A DNA stretch of 64,000 nt. Source: Nageia nagi (lineage: Eukaryota; Pinophyta). The translations under genes and the position numbers were made by a program. Location: the NCBI GenBank assembly GCA_050084985.1, contig JBITNC010000001.1, positions 119,474,001 through 119,538,000 on the forward strand, given 5' to 3'. A model generated the notes under the pieces. The model had not been told where the DNA came from. It was given only the letters and a program-made list of their open reading frames with translations, and searched no databases. Every line of letters starts with the position of its first letter. Within the stretch, counting starts at the first letter, position 1. Shown here in pieces: positions 46,784 through 57,930 of this stretch.

Positions 46784-48472
46784 CTCTCTTGGGATATGGG
46801 GTAAATTAGCTTGTACTTTTTATAGAGCCATACAACTATAATTTTTTATTGTTCTTTATTGCTACTTTAAAAACAACATTCTCCTTCTTCATAACAAGAG
46901 TGTACCTTGGTGCTTTCTTCATAAAAATATCTTCACCTCTTCATTCACTACTACATATTCCTCATTTGGGAAGTCCAATTATACCCATATAACATAATTT
47001 TTAATCATAAATGCTCCACATATAATCTCTACAAAATAATTTTTATCCTCCATTATTATTACATCATCAAAATTATTATTAGCTACCTCTCTAATGATAT
47101 AGTCTTTAGTATTTTTCCTCTTTCAACAAGAAAGTCCTCAATCTTGAAGAGTGATATTAATAAAGAAAAAATATGTAATTAATCTAATAGCTTGTACCTC
47201 ATTTTCATCAATAAATTTTTATAAAGAATCCCACAATGGATCAACCATGGTCTTCTCAACAAGAACATATTAAAAATCTAATTTTGTAAAACATATATCC
47301 ATTCTATAGTCTTCAAATAAACACTTTATTATGAGTGATTATTATCCAATATTAAAATCTATATATACAATATAGACATCATCCATTCTTGAATAATGAT
47401 CTTCACTCCAACATTCCTCTATGAGCACTTCTTTCTCATTAATTTAACAAAATATGGGTATGCCTTCTTAAGACAATAATTCATTTCTTTTGAGTAATAT
47501 TTGAGCCAAAGTATTGTTATAATTTATTTTTTATAATAATATTTTTAATAATCATATCAAATCCATGTGAGTGGTATTCAAGTAAAAACTTCATCACAAA
47601 ACTTGCTTCTTCACTTATTTCATTATTCTCCTCCTTTAGAGTATCTCCAACATCTTCATTTTTCACTTTTAGAGAAACTAATATTGATGCACTTTCATTT
47701 TCATTTTAAAAAATTTATTTTTTAAGAAATGTAACATCACCAAAATTCTCCTCCATGAGAATAATCTCAACATTTTCATTTTCCCTGTTAAGAAGTAATT
47801 CAACAATGGCTTCAACAAATTTTCTAGATTCATGATATGAATCTAGAGTAATAAGTTTTACAACATTTTATTCAACATTGAATTCTTAAAAAAATAAATT
47901 GAATTCATGTTATGAATCTCCAATAACATTTTCTTCAACATGTTGTGCCTCCACCATGATACACTCTTCATTGTCTTTTCCTCTATCAACTTCAAAATCT
48001 CTTCTTCTTGCTCTTTTTTAGAAGAATATAAACCTTTTATTGGAATAATAATGGAATCTTCTTCTTCTTAAACATATTTATCAAATATGGAATAAGAAAT
48101 ATCCCCCTTCTTCATAAAATAAATATTTTCTTGAGTGATTTTATTACCCCCAAAATAATCTTGCAAGTTTTTCCATTCTTTTGAAGTTGTTTTACAACTT
48201 GCGAAAAGTAGAAAAACATTCTTCTTCATAATTTTTTTTTTTATATCAATAATATCCAAATAATTTTGATATTTCTAGTTCTTCTTCAATATTATTTCAA
48301 AAATAAAGTTCTCTCCATCAAATTCTCAATCTAGCAAGAAGTTAGTGTTGATATCCATTACAATAGAGAAATAAAAAACCCCAAACGAAATCTACCAAAA
48401 AATAATTTTGTAAATAATTTCCAATATCCCCATAGGTTTCTCTAACCCTCAATCCACCAAGATCTATTACCA
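46784..48472 (-). pseudogene. Internal region of the outer element: Gag-like start and acidic, Asn/Lys-rich sequence
   Basis: On the minus strand ATG at 48358 begins MDINTNFLLD, stop, EFDGENFIFE, a decayed copia Gag start, and SCKTTSKEWKNLQDYFGG lies near 48200-48145. Beyond that the frames are Glu/Lys/Asn-rich (for example EEENNEIS-type phrases near 47600) and carry no recognisable domain. This resembles the inner element in plan: a Gag-like head, an acidic body and no pol. Function is unknown; Gag relics in non-autonomous elements may aid packaging. Confidence 0.55.
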
Positions 48473-49158
48473 TGTTAAGAATATGAATAGATTAAATAAA
48501 TCTCAATACACATACATTCAATAATGGAGGAAATACAATCTTATTAATCTCAAATAGTAATGGAGCAATACATCAATGGAGAAAATAATAATAATGAAAT
48601 ATATTAATACTAGAATCAAATTTATACAATATGGAATGGAGTTATATCAACACCCTCATCCAATACACTTCACTTGGTTTCTCACACCAAGCTACACACT
48701 AACAATGTAATAATCCAACCAACCTATACAATGTAATGTTCTTCAAATATAATATATAATTTATAAGATGAACTAAATAATCCAATAGATGAATCAAAAC
48801 AATCCTATCTACCTCAAAAATAAGAAAAGTAATAGTTTCATATAGTTATAAATGCTTATTGACTAAAAATACCTCATTTATATATGCATAGACTTTATCT
48901 ATATATGCATAGGCTTTTACATGATATACACATAGGCAATATATGATATACATATATACTTTACAAATTAGTATATGCACACCTTTTAGTAACTAATATA
49001 CATACAAGGAATAAAGTGCTATATGCATGGGGAATAAAGCACTATATACAACAATTTATTATATGTTATATGCATAAGATTTCTACCTATATAACCAAAC
49101 ATACAATTAGCATATTTGATAAGTGAATGAGGGATGTAATTTAGGTTAGTTTCCAATA
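48473..49158 (-). repeat. 5' LTR of the outer minus-strand element
   Basis: 686 bp; pairs with 40936-41614. The complement of 48455-48472 carries the primer-binding site. TSD gataa follows at 49159-49163. Confidence 0.92.
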
Positions 49159-49500
49159 GATAACAACCTTGATAGAAATGTATGAAAAATATGAGAGTTT
49201 TAAGATGGATGGTTTTTTTTTGAAAAAAAATGGGGCATATAAAAATAACTTTATGTGGGTTTGTTTTTGCATGAAACTCTAGTAATAACCTTGATATAAA
49301 TGTATGCAAAATGTGATAACATTAAGATAATAAGGGTTTTATTTGAATGAAATGGAGCATAGAGAAATAATTTGATGTTGGTTTCTTTCATGTGAAATTA
49401 TGATAACAACCCTAATAGACATATATACAAAATGTAGGAGCAATAAGATAATAAGGGTTTTATTTAATAATATGCACTATGAACAAATAATTTCAAGGAT
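49159..49500 (+). repeat. PPR-like tandem array, right part
   Basis: Continues the array at 40610-40935: units near 49210, 49332 and 49453 (period ~120 bp) share aagggttttattt, the gggttt(c)ttt block and a phrase reading (t)tgatataaatgtatgcaaaatgt in translation similar to DxNVCKM. Joining across the LTR element restores a continuous repeat phase. Confidence 0.65.
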
Positions 49501-49790
49501 TATTGATTGTAGGATATGTAAGTAATGGTTGAATAAAAGGAATCCATCAAACTAGTTGAACAAATGAAATAGGTAGGCATTAATCTAGACATAAGGGAAT
49601 CCATCAAACTATTTCAACATACATGGGTGCTAATCCATATGAAGGGAATGCAAGGAATGGTTGTAGCAAAGAAATTCATCAAACTATTTGAATAAATAGA
49701 ACATGTGGGAATCAATCCAAACACAAAGGAAGCCATAAAATAATTTGAAATAAATGGAACACATAGACATCAATCAGGGAAATGTAGGTC
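49501..49790 (+). repeat. Short PPR-like repeats (KESIKLxEQMK units)
   Basis: Four diverged units contain gaatccatcaaacta(g/t)ttgaacaaatgaa-like DNA. Translations include KESIKLVEQMK, then VGINLDI, RESIKLFQHT, KFIKLFE and VGINPNTKEAIK. This matches the start of a P-type PPR helix pair (AIKLFEQMQxxGIxPN). Stops are frequent. It follows directly on the ~120-bp array, so both are probably remains of one PPR gene. Confidence 0.6.
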
Positions 49791-50934
49791 TAGGCTTACA
49801 TCATTTTTTTCAACCTATCTTGTCCACTTGCTTCATTTTACCTCTAGCCTATTCTTCCTTTGCATTGTCTCCCCTATTTTTTTCTTTCCTTGTTACTTGC
49901 TTATTTTTAACATTTTCCCAAATTTGTTTGGTCAGATACACATGCCATACAAGTTTTTTGTATTTTTTAGAATTGAGTTTTTACAATGGGTGAAAGATGT
50001 CATCATAGTGTATACTAGGGGGTTTTAAAATGTAATTAAAAACTACCTATAATATAACTTATGATGGTAATTTTTTATTGTCACTAAAAACCACTATATA
50101 TTCCTTTCAATAAGGTGGTTATAAACTATCATACTAAAATCACCATAAAAATACCATCATAAAAGCCCAATTTGCTTATACTGATAATGTAAAACTAGGA
50201 TTAGGAATCAATATCTCACCTCATCTTTGAATGTTTCTTTAAAAAAATTATGTGAAGTTTATGGCATGGAACCTTTTATCATGGAGAGAGGTCAAACATC
50301 ATCATGAGTTCTTTTTTTGGAATATTGGAAAATACATAATTTCAAATATAAAAAATTTAAAGTCTAGATGGTCATTGGAATCAAGTTTTATTTGGTAGAA
50401 GATTTTTATTTTAATTAATGAATGGATATTTAAGGATGAATTCAAATTTATTTAATGGACTTAAGATACGACAAGAATAAAACTAGTCAAAATTATAATG
50501 AAACTCATATACCTAAAGTAGGATATGAAATATAGAAAAAGTAGAAAACCTATAATATAGGAACTATAAAAGGAATTCTATTAAGATAAATTAGAATGGA
50601 ATATCTCAAGAAACATAAGAGCTAGATGAAAATTATATAGGATAATAACTAGATGGGTTGTCTTATCATAGATTAATATAGAAAATGCAAACTAAGATAT
50701 AAAAGCGAAGTGATTATACTTTTAAAAACTAGAGAGACCAAAATTGTTAAAGGATGACTAAGATAGAGTATCAAGGAGGAATCTATCAGAATATAAGAGT
50801 TTTATGATCTAATATGAAAATATAAGTTTATTCATATTATAAGGATAACTAAGAGAGGAAGGCTACTAGAAATAATATAGTAATCAACCCTTTACCTCTT
50901 AATTTAAGTTTAATCTTTTACTAAAAAATAATAC
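49791..50934. other. AT-rich stretch, mostly unrecognised, with one foldback
   Basis: Apart from the foldback at 50059-50162, I find no domain, RNA gene or LTR. Small open frames at about 49754-50028 look like chance hydrophobic translations of AT-rich DNA. Confidence 0.45.
50059..50162. mobile_element. Foldback or MITE-like element
   Basis: TTATGATGGTAATTTTT at 50059-50075 is complementary to AAAAATACCATCATAA at 50147-50162 with about one mismatch. An inner pair, AACCAC and GTGGTT, extends the fold. The total length of about 104 bp suits a miniature inverted-repeat element, but I see no TSD that settles the class. Confidence 0.5.
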
Positions 50935-51304
50935 TATATTCTTTCAAAATTGAACTCTAGGTTGGGGTAACATACTATTATTCTTTTATTCTTTCATTCT
51001 TTTTAGAAAATTCTTTCCATTCCAACTCTCTTCCTTTTAAAATTAAATTTGAGTCTTCTATTAGCCCTAAGGCTGAAGAATTCTAGGTGTTGTTAAGATC
51101 TAGCTATTGTATGTATAATCCAACTATTATATATATGGGTCCTTATCTTTGATATTTTTACCTAATAAATTTCTAGTCAAAGTCAACTAGGTGTTGTAAT
51201 AATTCCTAGGGATAAACCTTAAGTTGTATTAATAGTAAAATGGGGTGAAAACTATATCTATAAAAGAATTATGTATAGGAAGAGAAAAGTCTAAGAAGTG
51301 TCTA

Positions 51305-51445
51305 GGAGTTGTAAATATAGTGTTTGAGAGTTGTAAATATAGTGTTTGGGAGTTGTAAATAAAGCATTTGGGAGTTACAAATATAGTCTTCAAGAATAGT
51401 TGTAAAGACAATATCTAGGAGTTGTAAATATAGTGTTTGGGAGTT
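51305..51445 (+). repeat. 22-23-bp minisatellite in the LTR, six units
   Basis: Six copies of a unit close to agttgtaaatatagtgtttg follow one another. The 3' LTR has only three units (about 63868-63945), so copy number changed after insertion or differed at reverse transcription. Confidence 0.85.
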
Positions 51446-51546
51446 TTTAAAAATACATGATCTAAGACTTTTTGTATATATAAGTCCAATTTATGTCGAA
51501 TTAATTAGTGAGAGGTGCCTAGAAGTAAATAGATCTCATTGATTTA

Positions 51547-51890
51547 AGTGATGATGCCAAAACTTTTGGCTAAAATCAATGGGTCCCAAAATAAGTAATG
51601 GTGGATGATGATTCAAGAATATCCCAAATAGAGCTCACTAATTTTGAGTGATGATGTTAGAAATTTTAGTTAAAATCAGTAGATCCCAAAAAAAATAATG
51701 GCAAGTGATAATTTAAGAAGATCCCAAATAGAGCCCACTAATTTTGAATGATGATGTCAAATTTTTTGGCTAAAATTAATGAGTCTTGGAATAAGTAATG
51801 TCAGGTGATGATTCAAGAAGATCCCAACTAGAGCCTACCAATTTTGAGTGATGATTTTATAACTTTTGGCTAAAATCAAAAGGTAATAAG
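51547..51890 (+). repeat. 100-bp tandem repeat in the LTR, four units
   Basis: Units start at 51547, 51647, 51747 and 51847, an exact 100-base period, each with (a/g)gtgatgat, a ttttggctaaaatca block and tcccaaatagagcccacta. The last unit is partial. Confidence 0.85.
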
Positions 51891-53167
51891 AAGATACAAA
51901 TCATGAACAAAAATTGAAGAAAAGAAATAAGACCCACCAGACTAAGGTAAGAGTAATGGATAAGAAGTAACACCTGGGTCCACTTGATCTTAAGTGTTTA
52001 ACACTTGGGGCCTTGTTAATGTGTCAAATTTGACTCAATTACACATAACAATGGTAGTTTATTCTTAAAATAGGTTAATATATTATTCAAAACCCTCCAT
52101 TACTCTATTCATTTAGAACTATAGTATAAATCATTAATCGTTGTAGAGAAGTAGATAGCTACTAATAGAACACAGTGCTAGATCGTATCTATTAGACTAT
52201 AGACAAGTAATTCTTAAATTAGCTATAGTAAAATCTTCAATAAACTATATGGATGAAGAAGGAGAAGTCAACAACATGTCACAAGGATTGTGGCTCAATG
52301 AATATGATTATTCAAAAAATTCAAATTCTCAGATAGTCATACTATTGGTACTTATTTGTTATGTAATCTAACATAGTTGTAAAATTTATTGTAAATAGTT
52401 TTCCTCACTTATTTCAATCAAGATAAGTAATTATGTATATTAATGATAGATAAAAAACCAATAAGACATGCAAATGTATAAATGGTAAACTGTTAGAAAT
52501 CAAAGAGGTCAGATATTCTATCAAATTTACTTAGATCTATAAGATACTTTTGTATATGATAATGCAAATAGATAATGCTTTACCTTTTGCAACAAGTGGT
52601 TGTTTATTGCTTTTGTAAATGCTATGTATGAGATTATGTCTTAAATTGTGGCTATGCATTATGATTGTGAGACCCTAAAGCTAAGATAGCTCACTATTCT
52701 TAATCTTGGTTATAGATTGCTACCTATGTTGCAATGATTAGGTTGTGAAGTTATTGCTTTAGTTTTAGTTCAATTTGTTAATCTCTTTCCTATAACTATA
52801 TACATTTTATCTCTTTTCCATTACTTTTAACCTTCATAATAGATAAGAATAGGCTTATAACCTAGAGATTGATCAAAAAACCAACATGAGCATATTCCCA
52901 CCACCTTTTGCTCTTTCAAGGAACCTACTATTATAGGAAATGGAGAACTCAACCATCCCAAACCCTTTGAGGTTACATTATACTAATCAATAGTAAAACT
53001 TCCATTTTTGGCACACCCAATGCGACATGAACTAAAATTCCAAATTTTAGGGGTGTAAATAGGCTAGATAACCATGCTAGTGGGCTATCAATCTGATTCT
53101 TCAAATATTATAAGGTTATTTTAATCTTATTGGTAACTTTGTTGTTAACCAATTAGTATTTTGAACC

Positions 53168-54300
53168 TTGGAACTTCCAAAATATATAATTACTAGAAGT
53201 AGTGCCAAAAATTTCCTTAGACAACCTAAGTTTCAAGAACAATCATTTCCTCATAGGATGACTAGGCAAAAGATTTCACGGGTTGTATTCCTTGTAGTTC
53301 CCTTAAGGGAAATCCCACTATTAGCTGTATTTGATTCAATCCCAAAAAATCCTTCACCTACTACCAATACTCTAAGCATGGTTTAGCTAGTAGAATTTTT
53401 TGCTTGGAATAATGGTCACACTTTGGTCATTATTGCTAACTCCCCTACTATACCTCAATTAGTATTCAAAGTTTTTCCTAAATATAATGGGTTTCGTAAA
53501 ATACCATATGAACATTGTCAAGATGTATCTTTATTGGATTCAATCTTTGATATCATTAATGAAACTATGATGACTAGGTTATTATCACACTCTTTTGAAG
53601 GCAAAGCAGCTCAATGGTTTAGAACTCTCACACCTTAATCTATAAATTCATGGGGAGACTTATGTCAAGATTTAATTAAAATATTTGCTATGTATGGTGA
53701 TGATAGTACATTTCTAAGCCTTATAGCATGTATAAAAAGACATACTCATGAGTCCAATGATGATTTCAATATTACATTTGAGAGAACATGGAAGTCTATT
53801 CTAGTAAGAATTATACCAATAAGTGCATAAGATTTGGTGTATTATAGGAAGGCCTTTCTCCTAGACCTTAATATGCTCACTGTTATGTTTGGAGATACCT
53901 TCCTAGATGTTTACTAGATAACAAAAACTTTTAAGCATACCTTGGTATCCTCAAAAAAGATGCAGACTAGAACTATTATGCCATTATTTTCTAATTTACC
54001 TTCTAAATAAGTCTTTCAAATTACTCATCATAGATTTTTAGCCTTCCCACCTCCTTCTAAGCCTATTATTCAAAATCATATACAAGCATTACCTACTCTT
54101 ACATCCACTAGTTCTAATATTGATTCCAAATATCAAGAAGATGAAATAATAATGAAATTGAAGATAACTATTAGGAACCTTACCAATAAGTTCACTCTAC
54201 AAGAAAGGAATAATCAAGGTTTTAATTATAAAAGATATGAAAATTAGTATCAACCTAGATTCCAACCCAAAATGAACCAACTAGAATAATCAAGTGTTTG
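53168..54300 (+). pseudogene. Second Tat element gag
   Basis: The translation from about 53168 includes ITRSSAKNFL, then IPQLVFKVFPKYNGFRKI, and the Gag core SFEGKAAQWFRTLTP followed by SWGDLCQDLIKIF (53590-53685). The W and F spacing is that of Ty3/gypsy Gag. A Lys/Gln-rich tail runs to about 54300 with stops at expected Gln. I saw no zinc knuckle. The start codon is not certain; CTG or ATG near 53168 is possible. Confidence 0.75.
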
Positions 54301-54699
54301 AAAAATAATTGAAAATGTTGTTATGACAAGTTCTACAAAAAGTGTTGCTTTGAGCATTACAAAATGGTTTTCCCCATGTTTAACTCCTCATTCTCTAAAC
54401 TCATGTATGATTTATCAACATCAATCTTTGGGATTAAATTTATACCATATGGTGGAACTTGCATCATATCTTGCTACTAATCTCACCATGGTAAATTTTT
54501 AGTTTCCAAGATATGCTAGAGAATAAGCAAACTATGTTTAAACTAGAGCTTCTTCTTCAATGGTTCCATAGCAACCCCTAGTTACTTATCAAAATCAACC
54601 ATCTATTCCAGTACTAACATAAGAAAGCTAAGTCTCCCTTAGCACAACCTTAGAATCAATAAGATCAATTTACAACACATCCAAGCAATGTTTCTCAAA

Positions 54700-55425
54700 A
54701 TTTAAGTACTAATGTTCCTAGTCAAACAAATTTTGCTACAGTTAGAAAAGAAGTCCTAGATAAGAAGAGACCTAATACTTTGAATTATCTTTTTATTAAA
54801 TATTATAATAAATAAAAGGCCAATCAATGATTCAAAACATATAAATAAGTAAAATCAATTAAGTTTTTCCCATATGCTCCATATAATATTATGAAAGAAC
54901 TGAAGAAAACTCCTTCTAAGATAACTATGTTTGATGCATTGAAGATACCAGGTCAATTAGATCTTTCGTAAGAGGTCTTGAAATTAAGAAATAGTAAGAA
55001 GAGGGTAAATGAAATTTTTTTTATTCTTTGCAATGTTTGATGACATCCCTCCATCTCCCATAGGTATATGAAAACCCCACTATTCTATCTCTCCCTAACA
55101 TTAGAAGGTTGGATAGTAAATAACTGTATGATAGATATCGGAGCTATAATAACTATAATTCTTAAAGCTATTGCAAATGCAATGAAGCTATATATTACAA
55201 TATATATTTATGGTATCATAAAATTGGATTATTAATCTATAAATGTTGTTGGTAGTGTTAAAGGGGTCCTAATAACTTTAAATGCATTCTCTAACATTTG
55301 TGTTATTCAAGATATCATTATGGTTGATCTTCCACCTCTATTTGGAATATGTTTATCCAAATGATTTATTGCTAAATTGGAAAGGTACTTAGCTTTATAC
55401 TATAGTAATATTTTATTTCTATTCC
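54700..55425 (+). pseudogene. Second Tat element pre-protease linker and aspartic protease
   Basis: ELKKTPSKITMFDALKIPGQ near 54900-54955 matches the conserved linker ahead of protease in a Tat subgroup. The protease follows with IVNNCMIDIGAIITIILK near 55108-55160 (the family has DSGA; here S is I) and IIMVDLPPLFGICLSK near 55315-55360. The active-site Asp is kept but the Ser/Thr is lost, and stops occur, so it is inactive. Confidence 0.75.
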
Positions 55426-55613
55426 AATATAAATAAGTAAAAATTCTAAATAAGGGCACCAAAAGTGTTCATATGAAGAAGATCATAGAACAAAACTGTT
55501 TGAATGGCCCTCAACCTATGGAAGTATTTGAAAGGGATCTACTCAGATAATCACTCTTAATAACTGAAGTTATTTTAGAAAATGATTTAAATTATCATGT
55601 AATAGATACTATA

Positions 55614-56085
55614 ATGGGTAATTATTATTTATATGAAGACATGCATCCAATCTTGGTCATAACTAAAAAAGAACATGAGATATGGATAATGTACTTTGAT
55701 GGATCTAGATGTAAGCATGGATGTGGAGGTGGAGTTATATTCAAATCTTTGGAAGGACATATGAAAATATTATCCTTTATATTCATATGGATTTGTACAA
55801 ATAATATTACTAAATATGAAGCCCTTTATTTAGGTTTGTCTAAAGTGATCAATATGGGCATCATATGCCTAATTGCCCATGGTGATTCAAAATTGGTTAT
55901 AAAGCAAGTCAAAAACTAGATTAGTGCAAAACATCACTATTTTAAGACCTATAGGAATAGATTTTAGGATTTATTAGAGTCATTCTTAGCTATCAATTTT
56001 ATATATATTCCTAGAAGGTATAACCAAATAGGTAATGCACTTGCTAGAAAATGGGCATGTTATAATCCTACTCATTATAAAAGAG
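55614..56085 (+). pseudogene. Archaeal-type RNase H placed before RT
   Basis: The phrases IMYFDGSRCKHGCGGGVIF (55690-55745), TNNITKYEALYLGL (55798-55840) and HGDSKLVIKQV (55880-55912) carry the D, E and D of the RNase H active site. RYNQIGNALARKW near 56018-56056 has Asn where the fourth Asp is usual. RNase H removes RNA from RNA-DNA hybrids during reverse transcription. The position between protease and RT differs from the first Tat element, where this domain follows the gypsy RNase H; it is the order of a known Tat subgroup. A linker to about 56410 includes the decayed GLLSFERLFDSKD motif. Confidence 0.82.
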
Positions 56086-56499
56086 GAGCTCTTGGATTTA
56101 AAGTTCAATGTAGGCCTTTAGTACCTAATGCTATAAATTTTTGGCAAGTATTTGATTTTGATGAGTGTATTATGAACTTCCTCTTGGATGAAGTAGTATC
56201 TCACACTTTTGGTATTCAAGAATTACCTAACTATTTCTAAGAATCAGATGTTATCCAAGCCAAAAATAATGTTATACCAAAAGGATTACTCTCTTTTGAG
56301 AGATTGTTTGATTCAAAAGATGTATAGAAAGCAAAAGTCTTGTCCATCTAGAAGGAGAGTTATGTTGAACTTGAAATAGAACCTAAAAAAGTGTATAAAG
56401 GTAGGCTTAGAGTTCTTTGATGAAGAAAAGGCTATTATGTTTTAAATCTATAATGATTTCTTAAAAGTAATTGCCTAGGCTTATGATTATCTCAAGACA

Positions 56500-57930
56500 T
56501 ATGATAAAAGTATCATCTAGCACACGATTGAGCTTGAGCTAGATGCAAAACAATATAGGCAAAAACAAAGGCCACTCAACCCAAAAATAGAAGAAGCTAT
56601 GAAATAACAATTGATTAAGTTGCTTGATTCAAAAATTATTTCTCCTATCAAGCATTCTTCTTAGGTTACAAATCTAGTTCCTATTAAAAAGAAAAGTGGA
56701 GAAATCAAACTCTGTGTTGATTTCAAAAATTTGAATCAAGTATCTCTCAAAGATAATTATCCTTTATCACCTATGGAATAGATCCTACATATAGTAGCTA
56801 AAGCTTATTGTTTTTCAATGATCTATGGCTACTTAAGATTTAACCAAATTTGGGTGAAAGATGAAGATCAATACAAAATTGCATGTACAACCAAATGGGG
56901 GATATTTTCCTTTCAAAGAATGCCTTTGGGTCTTTCTAATGCTAGATATACTTTTAAAAAAGCCATGGATCATGCATTTGGTAAACTAATAAATAAAATT
57001 GTCTTAGTCTATCTAGATGATATTACTATATTTTTTAAAAGTAGAAAGGATCATCTAGAACATATCAGACAAGTTTTTCAAAAATACATGAAACTTGGCA
57101 TTTTAATTAATCCAAAAAAATCTATTTTTATGGTTAACCAAGAAAAATTACTTGGCCATATTATCTCATAGGAAGGATTAGTGATTGATCCAAACATAGT
57201 GAAAGCTATTGAAGCATTACCACTCCCTTCCAACAAGAAAGCCTTGCAATCATTCCTTGGTCATATAAATTTTGTTAGAAAATTCATTAATAATTTTTTA
57301 GAAATTGTATCTACAATCACTTCAATGCTAAAGAAAGATGCTATATTCTATTGGTCAAGTGAAGCAAAAATAACCTTTAAAGAAATTAAAAAGGGTATAA
57401 AAAAAGGTCTTATGCTTAAAAGTCTTGATATATAAAAATATTTTATCATGTATACATATGGAGCAAAAAGAAGCATTTTTGCAATTCTAACACAAAAAAG
57501 ATGATAGAAAAGAAGAACATCTGGTTACCTTTCATAGTCAAACACTATGTCAAAACTAGAAAAGGTACTCATTCATTGAAAAGTAAGTGTTTTCCATAAT
57601 GAAAGGACTTAAAAAATTCAAGCATTATGTCTAACATAATAAAATCCTTATTTTTACTATCCATTCAAATGTTAGAAATTATATTATATAGGAGAATTAG
57701 GTGAATGAAAGGCTAGTTGGATTACCAAAATAATGAAATATGATATAGAAATTAAGCTAAATAAGTTTATCAGAGGAGGGCTCTATGTGAAAATATAGCT
57801 AAAGTTTCACATATAATTGCTATTATGGAGGATGCGCAACAACTAAATGAAGAAAGTGATTGGATTAAGCAAGTTATTTTTTACTTTCAAACTAGTAAAT
57901 GTCTTGAATCTCTAAATATATTTTAGAGAA
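56500..57930 (+). pseudogene. Second Tat element RT and gypsy RNase H
   Basis: RT starts near 56520 (HTIELELDAKQYRQKQRPLN), with KSGEIKLCVDFKNLNQVSLK near 56695-56755, then MPLGLSNARYTFKKAMD and the catalytic YLDDITIFF near 57010-57035. KKALQSFLGHINFVRKF (57238-57290) marks the connection to RNase H, which decays after 57430 and can be followed only in scattered phrases such as VNERLVGWITKIMKYDIEIK near 57690-57750 with frame shifts. The catalytic DD is intact, but the frame is broken. Confidence 0.85.

Larger units (their letters stand above)
40936..49158 (-). mobile_element. Copia-like non-autonomous LTR element splitting the PPR-like array
   Basis: LTRs 40936-41614 and 48473-49158 start TGTTAAGAAT (TATTAAG on the left) and end TTCAACA (TTCCAATA on the right). 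The perfect TSD gataa lies at 40931-40935 and 49159-49163. Orientation is minus: on the complementary strand, tggtaatagatcttgg beside 48472 is a tRNA-Met-type primer-binding site, and the purine run complementary to ttctcccccttgatg at 41615 is the polypurine tract. After removing the inner element, the internal region is only about 2.5 kb, too short for gag-pol. I see no integrase or RT motifs, so it must have moved with enzymes supplied by a relative. Confidence 0.9.
50935..53004 (+). repeat. 5' LTR of the second Tat-type element (~2.07 kb) and primer-binding site
   Basis: Starts TATATTC (TGTATTC in the 3' copy). It contains a ~22-bp minisatellite and a 100-bp tandem repeat, listed separately. 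The end is set by the primer-binding site beginning at 53009, tggcacacccaatgcgaca, which resembles the TGGCRC-type sites of Tat and Athila elements. The exact last base is uncertain by a few bases. Confidence 0.85.

Noticed and set aside
35860-50170. A single CACTA-type DNA transposon spanning the PPR block
   Set aside because: Suggestive short motifs occur at both ends, but I could not find convincing CACTA termini, a TSD or a transposase.
55614-55919. Pre-RT RNase H as a novel domain order
   Set aside because: I recognise the same order from a known Tat subgroup, so it is reported only as a comparison.
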